Part shown: piece after piece, positions 1 through 11,204 of the stretch | Layout of the letters: each line of letters begins with the position of its first letter | Numbering within the stretch: position 1 is the first letter of the stretch | NCBI GenBank assembly: GCA_950097015.1 | Contig: CATNEN010000001.1 | Coordinates: forward strand, 19,720,501-19,784,500 | DNA length: 64,000 bases | From: Macrostomum hystrix | Lineage: Eukaryota > Platyhelminthes > Macrostomidae | Reading direction: 5' to 3' | The notes under the pieces: generated by a model | What the model was told of the DNA's origin: nothing | Database searches by the model: none | Seen by the model: the letters and a program-made list of their open reading frames with translations, nothing else | Program-made: the position numbers and the translations under genes

Positions 1-1214
1 TCTCCCTATCCCATTCTCTTTCCTCCTATATTTAGCACAATTTACCTGTCAAAACTCTGCATAATGAGCGGCTGAACAGATTTATTCATCTCTTACTGGA
101 AACTGAGGCGCCCTTATTTACTCCAAGAAGAACGATTGGCGAAAAATGAAACTGGAGAGTTTGAGCAAACTTTATTCGAATCGAGTCTCCAAGCTACCTG
201 AGTGGGGAAGAGGTTTTTTGAGAGAACTGATATCCCCTCCCCTTCTATAGGTGCTTGAGCTGTCGGCTGCTCGTGTTTGTACTGTGCAGCCGGCCCCCAG
301 TGTTGGGGAGTCGTGACTTTCTCCTCAAAAAAGTTATCCCATTAGATTGGGGGATAAGGGAGTGTGATTTAATATCTCGCTATCTCCGAGGGAGCAGCAG
401 AACCTTATCTGCTTCTCTCCAGTGCCAACATTCTCCCTCTGTTTTTAGTTTTTTTCTTCTCAAATTTTTCCTGTCGAGCAGCGTGGAGCGGTCACGTGTG
501 GCGACTACATGCAGATTCTTGGTCCAGGTGGCGCAGAGAGAGAAGCGCAGATGAATTTTTCCCCTCCCGAGGAGTCTTGTTTCAGGTCGTACCTACGAGA
601 AATGCAAATTCGTCGGCGCAGTGCTTGGCTTGTGCAGCCCAAGTTGATTAGTTTAAGTTTGGCACGCGCCATATTAGGTCAATTATAAAATTATCGCTAC
701 GAATTTTCGTTTGACGCTACTCACGGTAGAGTAATACAAGCATGAACATCGAAAAGAAAACAATGCTTAAGAAACAGGAACATAAACAATAAAGCCTAAA
801 TAGCCATTTCTTCATGAGCACTTGTTTTCGACTTCGATAGATTAAGATAAATCGATAATTTTCTAGACTAGCCCTTTCTGTAGATTAAAATATCGCATTC
901 ACCAAGAATTGACTAGAGTGCGGTGTTGGAGTAAGGGTCTTGGGGGTTTGAAGTTTGGATGGAGTGGGGGTGGGGCAGAACTAACCAATCGGATCGCATG
1001 CCTACAACGTACAGTGTGAAAGTATCCATAATGTACTCGTACATACGGGACTGGAGGGAGGGTGTTGACGTCTGAGTGGAAAGAAAATAAATCGCTCTCA
1101 CTTGGTCAGGCTTTGCGAAAACAGGTCTATTAAACTTAAAAGTACACAATCAAACCAAACCAGCTAGTTGAAAAAAAATTCTCTCCAAGCAGAGCAATAA
1201 CAATCCCATTTAGG
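1..1214. other. intergenic, no gene recognised
   Basis: No convincing coding region, RNA gene or tandem repeat is visible. The open frame at 255-554 has no recognisable domain and reads like low-complexity shadow. A canonical AATAAA at 788-793 could be the poly(A) signal of a gene ending to the left, but nothing else supports that. Confidence 0.4.
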
Positions 1215-4171
1215 ATGCTGTTATTTTCGATATTAATCTTAACTGTACTAAGCAGACCAAGCGTTTCCATGACAACAGAGCCCGGCCAGCAGTCCCAGCG
1301 GTGCCAAAGTCTGTGCACCTCCTGTCAGTCATTGAGGCCGGCCAGAATCAGCCAGATCTGTTCTATGAGCCTGCTCACTGGCTGCGGCTGCCCCGAGAAC
1401 GCCTTGGACTTGACCTCGGCTACCACACCGACGTCGGCATCTGTCAACGATTCGGCTAGCAGATTGAAGAATAGTTGTCCGCAGGTTGAGAAGGACACTG
1501 CTGGATTCTGTCCTCATGGTGAGTGAGCAAGAGATCCAGACTAAAGACACTAGGTAATCCCAGATTTAGATAATCCCCGATCCAGTTAATCCTAAAAGTC
1601 ATGATAATCCAACAAAAGGTCCTGATAAACCTACAAAAGGTCCTGAAAATCCTTCAGATCCTGATAATCCCACTCGTGCTCACAGGGCAGCAGACGGACT
1701 CATCCGGCTGTCCGACTGCGCTCTGCCGTCAGCCGCCCGGCTGTCCGGCTTTTGCAGCCTCCGGCCACCGCGCCTGCCGCCTGTTCTGCCCGTCCGGCTT
1801 CCAGACTGACTCGGCCGGCTGTCCAGTCTGTCGCTGCCGATGTGCCGACACCGAAGGCGTTGGCGGCGATGAACCGCTGCGCCAACAATGCTCCTCGGCC
1901 TGCGAGTCTGTCAAAGCAGTCGGGGGACTCGTCAGAGCCGCGCCGGACTCCGGCCAGTGCTTCGTCTGCGTCTGCCGTCAGGAGCAGCAGCCAGCAGCGA
2001 CCTCCGCGCCCGCTTCGACGCCCAGTGTCACCCCGTTGCCCTGCCTGCTCCGCTGTCCGAACAGCTGCGGCTCCCTCGGCTACGCTGACGGGGTGTCCCG
2101 CGATGAGCGCGGCTGCGTTAGGGACTGCTCCTGCCGCTGCCCCGCCACCGGGCAGCAGGTGCGGCTTATAATCCCCAAATTCCATCCTATTCTATGAATA
2201 TTCCTAGTTCCTTTAATCTGCATAAAAGTTGATTGCAAAAGTCAAACTTCACGGTCCCAAATAACCACCGGATCCTAAACATCCAAATCTAAAATCCCAA
2301 AATACTCTGATCCCCAAAGCAAGTCGACCTCAAACATGCCATTGCCACAAGCAGAATTGCCATCTCCAGAAGCCGCAAGCATTTGGATATTCTTAGGAGG
2401 GAGGGTGGCAGAGCAGTTAGCGCGTTTGCCTCTCGCGCCAAGGTCCCTGAGTTCGATTCCGCGGCGAGGCCGCATTCATTTTGGGCGCAGCCGCAGAGAA
2501 GTCTTGGGGGCTTGTCGTGCAATTTTCGCCCTTGAGGGCCAACCTCCGAGGCATATTGAGAGTGTACACTGCCTGACGATGAGAAAGTGAGGGCAGATGT
2601 ACACACTTGTGTGAGCGTGTGCCTGCGTTACAGTAACTGTGTGCGTGTGTGCTCAGGAGTCAGCGAAATGGGCAGAATTGCCTCCTCGCTGGCTGCGGGT
2701 CTAGTGTCACCATTGTATGTTTATGAATGATATTTGTATTCAATCTTTCTTAAGAGAAACAGGAGACTAGAGAAATCCAGAAAAGAACCGCTTAACAATC
2801 TGATCCTAATCATCCCCCGATTCCAAGAAATTGCATACCTCAAAAGCGTCTAGGAATCCCTAAAATGCCAAAAATTTCGATTTCGAATTTCCAATCCTGA
2901 GAAATCCCCGATTACGAAATGCATTTTTTCAAGCATGAAGTTCCGGAAAAGGATAAGACCCATTTTTTTCATCCTCTTCCAGGCGTGTCCCACTGGCGAG
3001 AGTTGCCTCCGCTGGGAGATCAATCAGTTTGGCTGTCAGGTGTGCTCAAGCTGTTCTCAAACTCAACGCTTAGCTATCGGCTGCGTTACTAAATCGAGTT
3101 TGCGGCTGTCAAATTCTATGGAACGCCTCTGCCCAACTGACTGTCCGATGCAGCAGTTCTCAATTAGCGAGGATTCGAGCACCGGCTGTCTTACCTGCGC
3201 CTGCACTGCGCCTCAGGTGCCGACAAGTGCTTCAGGCTTCTCCGGGCGAGCTGGCCAAAATAATGATAAGAATCGCGTGAAACAGTGCTTAGTACCGGAG
3301 CCAAGGTGTACTAATAACTGCGGACCTCACGGCTACCTGCGCGATTCACAGGTGATTCACTAGGTTGATTGCTGATTCATTTGATTGGTTGATTCGTTTG
3401 ATTGGCTGATTCGTTTGATTGGCTGATTCGTTTGATTGGCTGATTCGTTTAATTGGCTGATTCGTTTGATTGGCTGATTCGTTTAATTGGCTGATTCGTT
3501 TGATTGGTTGATTGATTTAATTGGCTGATTTGTTTTATAGGTTTATTAATTTAAATTATTGGTTTGAATAATTTGATTGATTTATTTATTTATCGGTTAA
3601 TGTACTTCTTTTTTTGTTGATTTTTTTATTGACAAAATCATTTCATTGACATATGATTAAAAAAATTAGATTGTTCCATTAATCAGACTAATTATTTGGC
3701 TAGATAAATACCGGCTATTTGTTCACTTATTACTGATTGATTGGTTCACAATAACATACCATACACTAACGTGAACCCATCACACAGGGCTGCCTCCTAC
3801 CCGGCTGTTCCTGCAGCTGCCCCGATCTCAACACCTGCATTGCCAGCTGCAGCAGCACAGGCAATTTCACAGTTGCCAGGGACGCTTACGGTTGCCACGT
3901 GTGTCACTGTGCCGCCTTCTCTTCTAGTGGCAACAATTGCCCGGCCCAATTCAGGTGTTCCGGTAGCTGCGGCCATCACGGCTACGAGAGTGACCCAGTG
4001 ACCGGCTGCCAAACCAGCTGCCAGTGCAGCTGCCCCAGGAGGAGCTGCAGCTGCAACTATGGCAGCCGACAGGACGAGTTTGGCTGTGACACCTGCGTGT
4101 GCAACACGGCTGCCGACTTTCTCCGAATGCCCTTCCCCAGCCACAATCAGCTGCTTTGGTTTGGCCCATAG
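1215..4171 (+). CDS. secreted antistasin-type cysteine-rich protein (4 exons)
   Basis: Model: exons 1215-1518, 1686-2158, 2983-3351 and 3788-4171, giving 509 aa. All introns are GT-AG and phases agree (1, 0, 0). The product opens with a hydrophobic signal peptide (MLLFSILILTVLS), so it is probably secreted. The rest is Cys-rich. Around residues 132-154 it has the antistasin signature C-P-x-G-F-x-x-D-x-x-G-C-x-x-C-x-C, with weaker copies later (for example DEFGCDTCVC near the C terminus). A second motif, C-G-x2-G-Y followed by G-C-x3-C-x-C, occurs three times. One copy spans the exon 3/exon 4 junction, which independently supports that splice. Antistasin domains are typically serine-protease inhibitors in invertebrates; inhibition here is inferred. 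Intron 2 holds a SINE and intron 3 a 17-bp tandem repeat. Coding GC is much higher than in the introns. The first exon is the least certain. Confidence 0.72.
2396..2711 (+). mobile_element. SINE-A copy 1 (tRNA-derived) in antistasin intron 2
   Basis: The tRNA-like head has box A (GGTGGCAGAGCAGTTAGCGC) and box B (GAGTTCGATTCC), followed by the family body (GGGCGCAGCCGC, CTGCCTGACGATGAGAAAG, GCAGAATTGCCTCCTCGCTGG). It stops near TAGTGTCACC and lacks the (ATT)n tail and a clear target duplication, so it is 3'-truncated or decayed. Confidence 0.8.
3362..3535. repeat. 17-bp tandem repeat in antistasin intron 3
   Basis: About ten copies of GATTGGCTGATTCGTTT, degrading into AT-rich sequence on the right. 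Confidence 0.85.
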
Positions 4172-4204
4172 ACTAATGTGGGCTCTGATTTTGAATTAGT
4201 GAAG

Positions 4205-4345
4205 TACAGAATGGATTGCTAGTCTATTCACACTGTCTTTGTACTTTGATCCAAAATACGTGTCATTCGGTTGTAATTGTTAACAAATCGATAATAATTT
4301 TCGATCTAAATATAAAATATTTATCTTTTAATGGATATTGGCCCG
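4205..4345 (+). repeat. dispersed repeat: one hairpin unit plus 3' flank
   Basis: The segment starts with GAATGGATTGCTAGTCTATT, one unit of the 38-bp satellite at 18846-19375. It continues with a non-tandem flank (TTGTACTTTGATC, TTCGGTTGTAATTGT, ATCGATAATA, TTCGATCTAAA) that is also found directly after that satellite at 19418-19525. The same larger element therefore exists with one unit here and about 14 units there. Confidence 0.75.
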
Positions 4346-4614
4346 CATGCAGAATGCTCCGTCTAAGGCAGTATCAGCTTAAAATTCAAGCCTGGTCTAG
4401 GGCAGACTCTTGAGCAGACTAGATTGAGGTAAAGAGAGAAGCAGCGATTGGTAATCACGGCAATGAGGCTATGTTCTAACGTTTTGACTGTAGTTTTAAT
4501 GCATTGAAAAGCTCATTGAAACTCATTGAATATCCTGTTCTAACGAAAAAATTACACAAAACAACAATGTTCAAATTTTGATAACACAGGGCTCAATTCG
4601 CTCAGGTAGCAATA

Positions 4615-5335
4615 GTGTCCAATCAAAACAGGCCTAAAGACTTCGACTCTTGTTCTTTGGCATCTTTGCCACGTCGCAAGAGATCTCTGATCTCCTTCAA
4701 GACTTCAATCTTCTCGCGCTCCAAAGCCAGGTGGTCAGTGCCAGCTTATTTTCGTTCAAAGCCGACGAGTTCGTCCGCGAAGTTGCTTTCGGCGGACTTC
4801 TTCACTCGGTGTCTACCATTTCTACCATTTAGACTACTTCCGTGGCCGACTGCAGCTTGCTAGAACTACTTCGCGGTTCCACCATGTCATCCAGCTGATT
4901 TCCTGGTGTCACCGGCGGAGATGGCGGCTTCGAGTTGTCTGTGCCGACGCTGAGACCAAAAGACAAAGGTGTCAGCTGCGGATTGCCTTCGCCAATGATT
5001 TGCAGCACCTTTAAGTCATTCAATGACAGTTTTGGAGGCGGTCCACCTCCAGTCTTCTTTGCACTTTTTTCTTTGAGCCGTTGTACAATGTTCTTCCATC
5101 ATTTTTGCACTTTCTCAACCGGGTAGTTAGTTTCGCACTGCTCATTGACCTGCGAAGTCACAACCTCCCAGGCAGTTGTTCTTCGCTTTCGACATGTCGG
5201 TGTTTGACCCTTTGATAAAATCGAAGATGACTGCCCCTGGAGGGCATCCAGAAGAACAGTTTCGTAGTCTTTTGCAGATGCCTTAAAATCACGAGTTTCT
5301 GCATACGTGCCTATATTTCCAGAGAGGAATGAAAA
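4615..5335 (-). pseudogene. Myb/SANT-like DNA-binding domain gene relic
   Basis: Read from about 5335 down to 4829, the minus strand gives a Myb/SANT-like helix region (TAWEVVTSQVNEQCETNYPV), then EKVQK, a TGA stop at 5099-5101, WKNIVQRLKEK and the family hallmark KKTGGGPPPK. A linker (LKVLQIIGEG) follows. After a frame break between about 4829 and 4735, a terminal helix (LEREKIEVLKEIRDLLRRG) can be read. The TGGGPPP motif and C-terminal helix are characteristic of MSANTD/NAIF1-type proteins, many of them derived from Harbinger transposons. The internal stop and frameshift mark it as non-functional. Its exact subfamily is not determined. Confidence 0.6.
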
Positions 5336-6080
5336 TAGGTGAAATAGATGGGCCCTTTGCTCGACGTTAACTTTTGCTCGATCTCAAATTTTCGAACTCT
5401 TGCCCACTACTGGGATCTCCAAAAATATGACCTTGAATTTGGCGCTCGGTCTAGCCCAAAGATTATAAATACCCTATAGGTAGGCGAATGACCTTTTGGA
5501 AATCTGACGTCCTGGCTGCGTAACTTGACGTCATATTTCATAATTTTCGCAATAGCGTCCGATTTTGCATCAGAATTGCGTCAGATTTTGCGTGATGAAA
5601 TCTGACGCGTCATGAAATTGAATAAAAAGTAAGTTAAAATGATTGTTTTGATATGCGCTATAATTTAGTACAGTTCCTATAAGTAAATGCAGCTACGTTA
5701 TTCAGGGTGAGAAATGTGACGCGTGCAATGAAAAATGACGCGAGTTACGCTGAATGACTCGAAAATTAAAACAAAATCACGCGCAATTTTAAATCGCCAA
5801 TGTTGTTGCGACTTGCGTTCGAAGCTGTTTCAAATATTATTGTGTTATTTGAAACTAGTTGTTCGTTTGTTGGACTACAAAATGTACAGTGCGCTAAGAA
5901 GCTTTAGAATTTGAGGAGATCAAGTTTTATTTGATTTTGCAATTAATTTGAATGACACTAAATAATATAGATAGTGTGTATAAATTAATACATACCTGTG
6001 CTGTATATTCCTGTATACTCATACTGTCAAATGTTGTGTTGAGCCAATGTAATTAAGAGATAAATATTTACTCTTTATTT
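5336..6080. repeat. AT-rich intergenic with TGACG/TGACGCG-rich dispersed repeat
   Basis: From about 5447 to 5780 the sequence is studded with TGACG words, including the perfect palindrome ATGACGCGTCAT at about 5606. Its left end (AAAGATTATAAATACC, then GGTAGGCGAATGAC) reappears inverted at 15790-15845. The rest of the interval to 6080 shows nothing recognisable. Confidence 0.5.
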
Positions 6081-6473
6081 ACTAAATGGAAAGGGGGGTC
6101 GGTGGCAGAGCGGTTAACGCGTTTACCTCTCGCACCACGGTCCCTAAGTTCGATTCCACGGCGAGGCCACATTTATTTAGGGCGCAGCCGCGGAGAGAAG
6201 GCTTGGTGGCTTGTCGTGCAATTGACGCCCTTGAGGGCCAACCTCCAAGACACAGTGAAGTGTACACTGCCTGACGATGAGAAAGTCAGGGCAGATGTAC
6301 ACACCTGTGCGAGCGAGTGCCTGCGTACGTGTGCCTGTGTGCGTGTGTGCTCAGGAGTCAGCGAAATGGGCAGAATTGCCTCCTCGCTGGCTGCGGGTCT
6401 AGTGTCACTAAATGATGTGCCATTGCCCGCAGCCCTCCTGCAATTATTATTATTATTTACTACTAAATGGAAA
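6081..6473 (+). mobile_element. SINE-A copy 2, full length with 12-bp TSD
   Basis: The element itself is 6093-6461. It is flanked by a perfect 12-bp direct repeat ACTAAATGGAAA at 6081-6092 and 6462-6473. Box A is TGGCAGAGCGGTTAACGC and box B is AAGTTCGATTCC. The body ends in GCCCGCAGCCCTCCTG and an (ATT)n tail. The exact duplication defines both ends of the family (about 370 bp) and indicates target-primed integration. Confidence 0.93.
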
Positions 6474-6999
6474 CTCAATTATCCAAGATTGCTTTGTAGG
6501 CAGGCGTTTGGTCATATGCCAATCTATTTTACTGTAGGCCTACTTTTGTATGTTAGGCCTATGTATGCCATGTCTATGCAATTGTAAAGTGAAGTATTAT
6601 ATCTGCAAAGCCAAAGGTTTATTATGTTTAAGTCTAACTAGGTAGCTATATAGTAAGATGGTCAAAGCTTATCTTATATTCTTATATTATCCATCAATTG
6701 TATTATTGATGTTGAGATAATAAATATAAGAATAAGCAACGATCCACGAAGCAACAGTCACTTCCGGCAACAAGAGCTGCATGTGCAGTTCTTTGAAAGT
6801 CCACCTACTCGTATGTGGATCAAGCTTGGAAATGTTAAGCCATTTGATTCATCTGACAGGCCACAGCAGGCTGATTCAGAGCTACTCGCTGCATTCACAA
6901 CCGCTTACGAAGCTACACTGTTCCTTCCGATGAACGACTGAATCGCTATCTTGATTAGAACCTCCTGCGCGCAATTTTTCTAAGCTTTCTTAGGAAAAC
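6474..6999. other. intergenic, nothing recognised
   Basis: AT-rich unique sequence without a supported gene, RNA or repeat. Confidence 0.4.
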
Positions 7000-7250
7000 C
7001 GGGCATTAAGATGCGAGTATTTACTTTTTGTCAATAATGAAGCGCTGTAATTCAGCCATATTTGGCGCATTTAATGTTTCGTTCATTGTGCTATTTTTCA
7101 ACCATTTTTATGCGCAACTCGCTTCCTATGCTACAGCTCAATCTTCATCAGTGCCGCATTAAACAGCGACTCAGAGTTGGGTTTTCACTCACTATATTAC
7201 TTTGCAGTAGAATGAAAGAAAATTCGCTTCTAAATTGTCACATGAATCTA
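7000..7250 (+). repeat. left direct repeat bracketing the megasatellite block
   Basis: This segment is a near-identical copy, in the same orientation, of 14558-14790. Shared blocks include TCAATAATGAAGCGCTGTAA, TTCAGCCATATTTGGCGCAT and CATCAGTGCCGCATTAAACA. Here it lies immediately left of 48-bp array 1; at the other end it lies immediately right of array 2. Confidence 0.85.
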
Positions 7251-7614
7251 ATTTTCCATAGCCCACATCTGACCCGTCATTTTTCTAAACACGCAGTAGT
7301 TTTCCATAGCCCACATCTGACCCGTCATTTTTCTAAACACGCAGTAGTTTTCCATAGCCCACATCTGACCCGTCATTTTTCTAAACACACAGTAGTTTTC
7401 CATAGCCCACAGCTGACCCGTCATTTTTCTAAACACACAGTAGTTTTCCATAGCCCACATCTGACCCGTCATTTTTCTAAACACACAGTAGTTTTCCATA
7501 GCCCACATCTGACCCGTCATTTTTCTAAACACACAGTAGTTTTCCATAGCCCACATCTGACCCGTCATTTTTCTAAACACACAGTAGTTTTCCATAGCCC
7601 ACATCTGACCCGTC
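7250..7614. repeat. 48-bp satellite, array 1 (about 7.5 copies)
   Basis: The unit starts TTTTCCATAGCCCACATCTG and continues with ACCCGTCATTTTTCTAAACA. Because 48 is a multiple of three and the unit has no stop in some frames, long repetitive open frames appear on both strands. I treat these as non-coding. The same satellite forms array 2 at 12936-14535. Confidence 0.95.
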
Positions 7615-7630
7615 CACTATACTAAAAATG

Positions 7631-8235
7631 AAATGGTTGGTTGGTTGGTTGGTTGGTTGGTTGGTTGTAATTGATTTTCTCCCGAACGGCTCAACCGATT
7701 TTCACCATTTCTTCACCAAAAGATGCCAAATATGGGGACAATTATACACCTATTTTTATTAAGCTTAACTTTATTGCTAAAGGGATTAAATATTCGAAAA
7801 ACATGATTTTTCAAAGGTCAAACCATCTTGGCCTATTGAGAATTTTACTCACTGCCGCTGAATTAGAATTGCATCGTCAAATTGCGCAACAACCCCTAGC
7901 TGATTGAATTTGAAGCCTGCACTCTGGAGACAAATGGGAAATAAATGTACACAACCAACCGCGAGACTGAGTGTACTCTATTTTCTTACTTCATTGTACA
8001 AAGCCAGAACTTTGAGAATTCATTTTATAAGGCTGATTTTTGCACCCACTAACCAACAGTCGGAATAGCCGATGTGTAGGCACTAGGAATAGGTTAGGCT
8101 AGGCTAGGGTTCGATTCTGCACTGCGTCAAATCATTTAGACTAATTTTCAGCCAGTAGTAATTGAAGATTATTTTAATTTATTTTTTCATTTCGTAAATA
8201 AAATATCATAAATCATAGCAAACCTGAATTTCAAT
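7631..8235. other. GGTT microsatellite and unannotated spacer
   Basis: A (GGTT)n run of about eight units lies at 7634-7667. It is followed by CGAACGGCTCAACCGATTTT, a phrase often seen in decayed transposon tails, but no element can be delimited. The rest up to the 23-bp satellite shows no gene. Confidence 0.5.
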
Positions 8236-8238
8236 CAT

Positions 8239-11190
8239 GGCAAAAATAGAGCTTGAATCATGGCTAAACCAGCGTCTGAATCATGGCTAAACTGGAGTCT
8301 GAATCATGGCTAAACCAGAGTCTGAATCATGGCTAAACCAGCGTCTGAATCATGGCTAAACCAGAGTCTGAATCATGGCTAAACCAGAGTCTGAATCATG
8401 GCTTAACCAGAGTTAGAATCATGGCTAAACCAGAGTCTGAATCATGGCTAAACCAGAGCCTGAATCATGGCTAAACCAGAGTCTGAATCATGGCTAAACC
8501 AGCGTCTGAATCATTGCTAAACCAGAGTTTGAATCATGGCTAAACCAGAGTTTGAATCATGGCTTAACCAGAGTTTGAATCATGGCTAAACCAGAGTCTG
8601 AATCATGGCTTAACCAGAATTTAAATCATGGCTAAACCAGAGTCTGAATCATGGCTTAACCAGAGTTTGAATCATGGCTTAACCAGAGTTTGAATCATGG
8701 CTAAACCAGAGTCTGAATCATGGCTTAACCAGAATTTAAATCATGGCTAAACCAGAGTCTGAATCATGGCTTAACCAGAGTTTGAATCATGGCTAAACCA
8801 GAGTCTGAATCATGGCTAAACCAGAGTCTGAATCATGGCTAAACCAGCGTCTGAATCATGGCTAAACCAGAGTTTAAATCATGGCTAAACCAGAGTTTGA
8901 ATCATGGCTTAACCAGAGTTTGAATCATGGCTAAACCAGAGTTTGAATCATAGCTTAACCAGAGTTTGAATCATGGCTAAACCAGAGTCTGAATCATGGC
9001 TTAACCAGAATTTAAATCATGGCTAAACCAGAGTCTGAATCATGGCTTAACCAGAGTTTGAATCATGGCTAAACCAGAGTCTGAATCATGGCTTAACCAG
9101 AGTCTGAATCATGGCTTAACCAGAGTTTGAATCATGGCTAAACCAGAGTCTGAATCATGGCTAAACCAGAGTCTGAATCATGGCTAAACCAGCGTCTGAA
9201 TCATGGCTAAACCAGAGTTTGAATCATGGCTAAACCAGAGTTTGAATCATGGCTTAACCAGAGTTTGAATCATGGCTAAACCAGAGTCTGAATCATGGCT
9301 TAACCAGAATTTAAGTCATGGCTAAACCAGAGTCTGAATCATGGCTTAACCAGAGTTTGAATCATGGCTAAACCAGCGTCTGAATCATGGCTAAACCAGA
9401 GTCTGAATCATGGCTAAACCAGAGTCTGAATCATGGCTTAACCAGAGTTTGAATCATGGCTAAACCAAAGTCTGAATCATGGCTAAACCAGAGCCTGAAT
9501 CATGGCTAAACCAGAGTCTGAATCATGGCTAAACCAGCGTCTGAATCATGGCTAAACCAGAGTTTGAATCATGGCTAAACCAGAGTTTGAATCATGGCTT
9601 AACCAGAGTTTGAATCATGGCTAAACCAGAGTCTGAATCATGGCTTAACCAGAATTTAAATCATGGCTAAACCAGAGTCTGAATCATGGCTTAACCAGAG
9701 TTTGAATCATGGCTTAACCAGAGTTTGAATCATGGCTAAACCAGAGTCTGAATCATGGCTTAACCAGAATTTAAATCATGGCTAAACCAGAGTCTGAATC
9801 ATGGCTTAACCAGAGTTTGAATCATGGCTAAACCAGAGTCTGAATCATGGCTAAACCAGAGTCTGAATCATGGCTAAACCAGCGTCTGAATCATGGCTAA
9901 ACCAGAGTTTAAATCATGGCTAAACCAGAGTTTGAATCATGGCTTAACCAGAGTTTGAATCATGGCTAAACCAGAGTTTGAATCATAGCTTAACCAGAGT
10001 TTGAATCATGGCTAAACCAGAGTCTGAATCATGGCTTAACCAGAATTTAAATCATGGCTAAACCAGGGTCTGAATCATGGCTTAACCAGAGTTTGAATCA
10101 TGGCTAAACCAGAGTCTGAATCATGGCTTAACCAGAGTCTGAATCATGGCTTAACCAGAGTTTGAATCATGGCTAAACCAGAGTCTGAATCATGGCTAAA
10201 CCAGAGTCTGAATCATGGCTAAACCAGCGTCTGAATCATGGCTAAACCAGAGTTTGAATCATGGCTAAACCAGAGTTTGAATCATGGCTTAACCAGAGTT
10301 TGAATCATGGCTAAACCAGAGTCTGAATCATGGCTTAACCAGAATTTAAGTCATGGCTAAACCAGAGTCTGAATCATGGCTTAACCAGAGTTTGAATCAT
10401 GGCTAAACCAGAGTTTGAATCATGGCTAAACCAGAGTTTGAATCATGGCTTAACCAGAGTTTCAATCATGGCTAAACCAGAGTCTGAATCATGGCTTAAC
10501 CAGAATTTAAGTCATGGCTAAACCAGAGTCTGAATCATGGCTTAACCAGAGTCTGAATCATGGCTAAACCAGAGTCTGAATCATGGCTTAACCAGAATTT
10601 AAATCATGGCTAAACCAGAGTCTGAATCATGGCTTAACCAGAGCCTGAATCATGGCTAAACCAGAGTCTGAATCATGGCTAAACCAGAGTCTGAATCATG
10701 GCAAAACTGGAGTCTGAATCATGGCTAAACCATAGTCTGAATCATGGCTAAAATAGAGTCTGAATCATGGCTAAACCAGAGTCTGAATCATGGCTAAACT
10801 AGAGTCTGAATCATGGCTAAACCAGAGTCTGAATCATGGCTAAACTAGAGTCTGAATCATGGCTAAACCAGAGTCTGAATCATGGCTAAACTAGAGTCTG
10901 AATCATGGCTAAACTAGAGTCTGAATCATGGCTAAACCAGCGTCTGAATCATGGCTAAACCAGAGTCTGAATCATGGCTAAACCAGAGTTTCAATCATGG
11001 CTAAACCAGCGTCTGAATCATGGCTAAACCAGCGTCTGAATCATAGCCAACCAGAGTTTGAATCTTGGCTAAACCAGAGTTTGAATCATAGCCAACCAGA
11101 GTCTGAATCATGGCAAAACGAGAGTTTGAATCAGAGCCCACCAGGGTTTAAAACATGGCGAAACCTGAGTTTGAATCTTGGCTAACCCAG
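8239..11190. repeat. 23-bp satellite with 1,035-bp higher-order repeat
   Basis: About 125 copies of a 23-bp unit beginning GAATCATGGCTAAACCAGAG, with common variants GGCTTAACC, AGCGTCT and AGAATTTAA. Rare variants recur exactly 1,035 bp (45 units) apart: GAGCC ending at 8460 and 9495, AATTTAAATC at 8619 and 9654, CATAGCTTAACC at 8949 and 9984, AATTTAAGTC at 9309 and 10344. The middle of the array (about 8.4-10.5 kb) is therefore two copies of a 45-mer higher-order unit. The right edge decays (AGCCAACCAGAG) and passes into the 18-bp satellite. Confidence 0.95.
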
Positions 11191-11204
11191 CGTTTGAAAA
11201 ATCA

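Noticed and set aside
1700-2185. Alanine/glycine-rich frame antisense to antistasin exon 2
   Set aside because: It is a shadow of the Cys-rich plus-strand exon, which has motif support and matching splice sites.
6102-6587. Open frames through SINE-A copies (also 25873-26373, 52918-53511)
   Set aside because: They follow the SINE sequence; the SINE tRNA-like origin and target duplications explain it better than coding.
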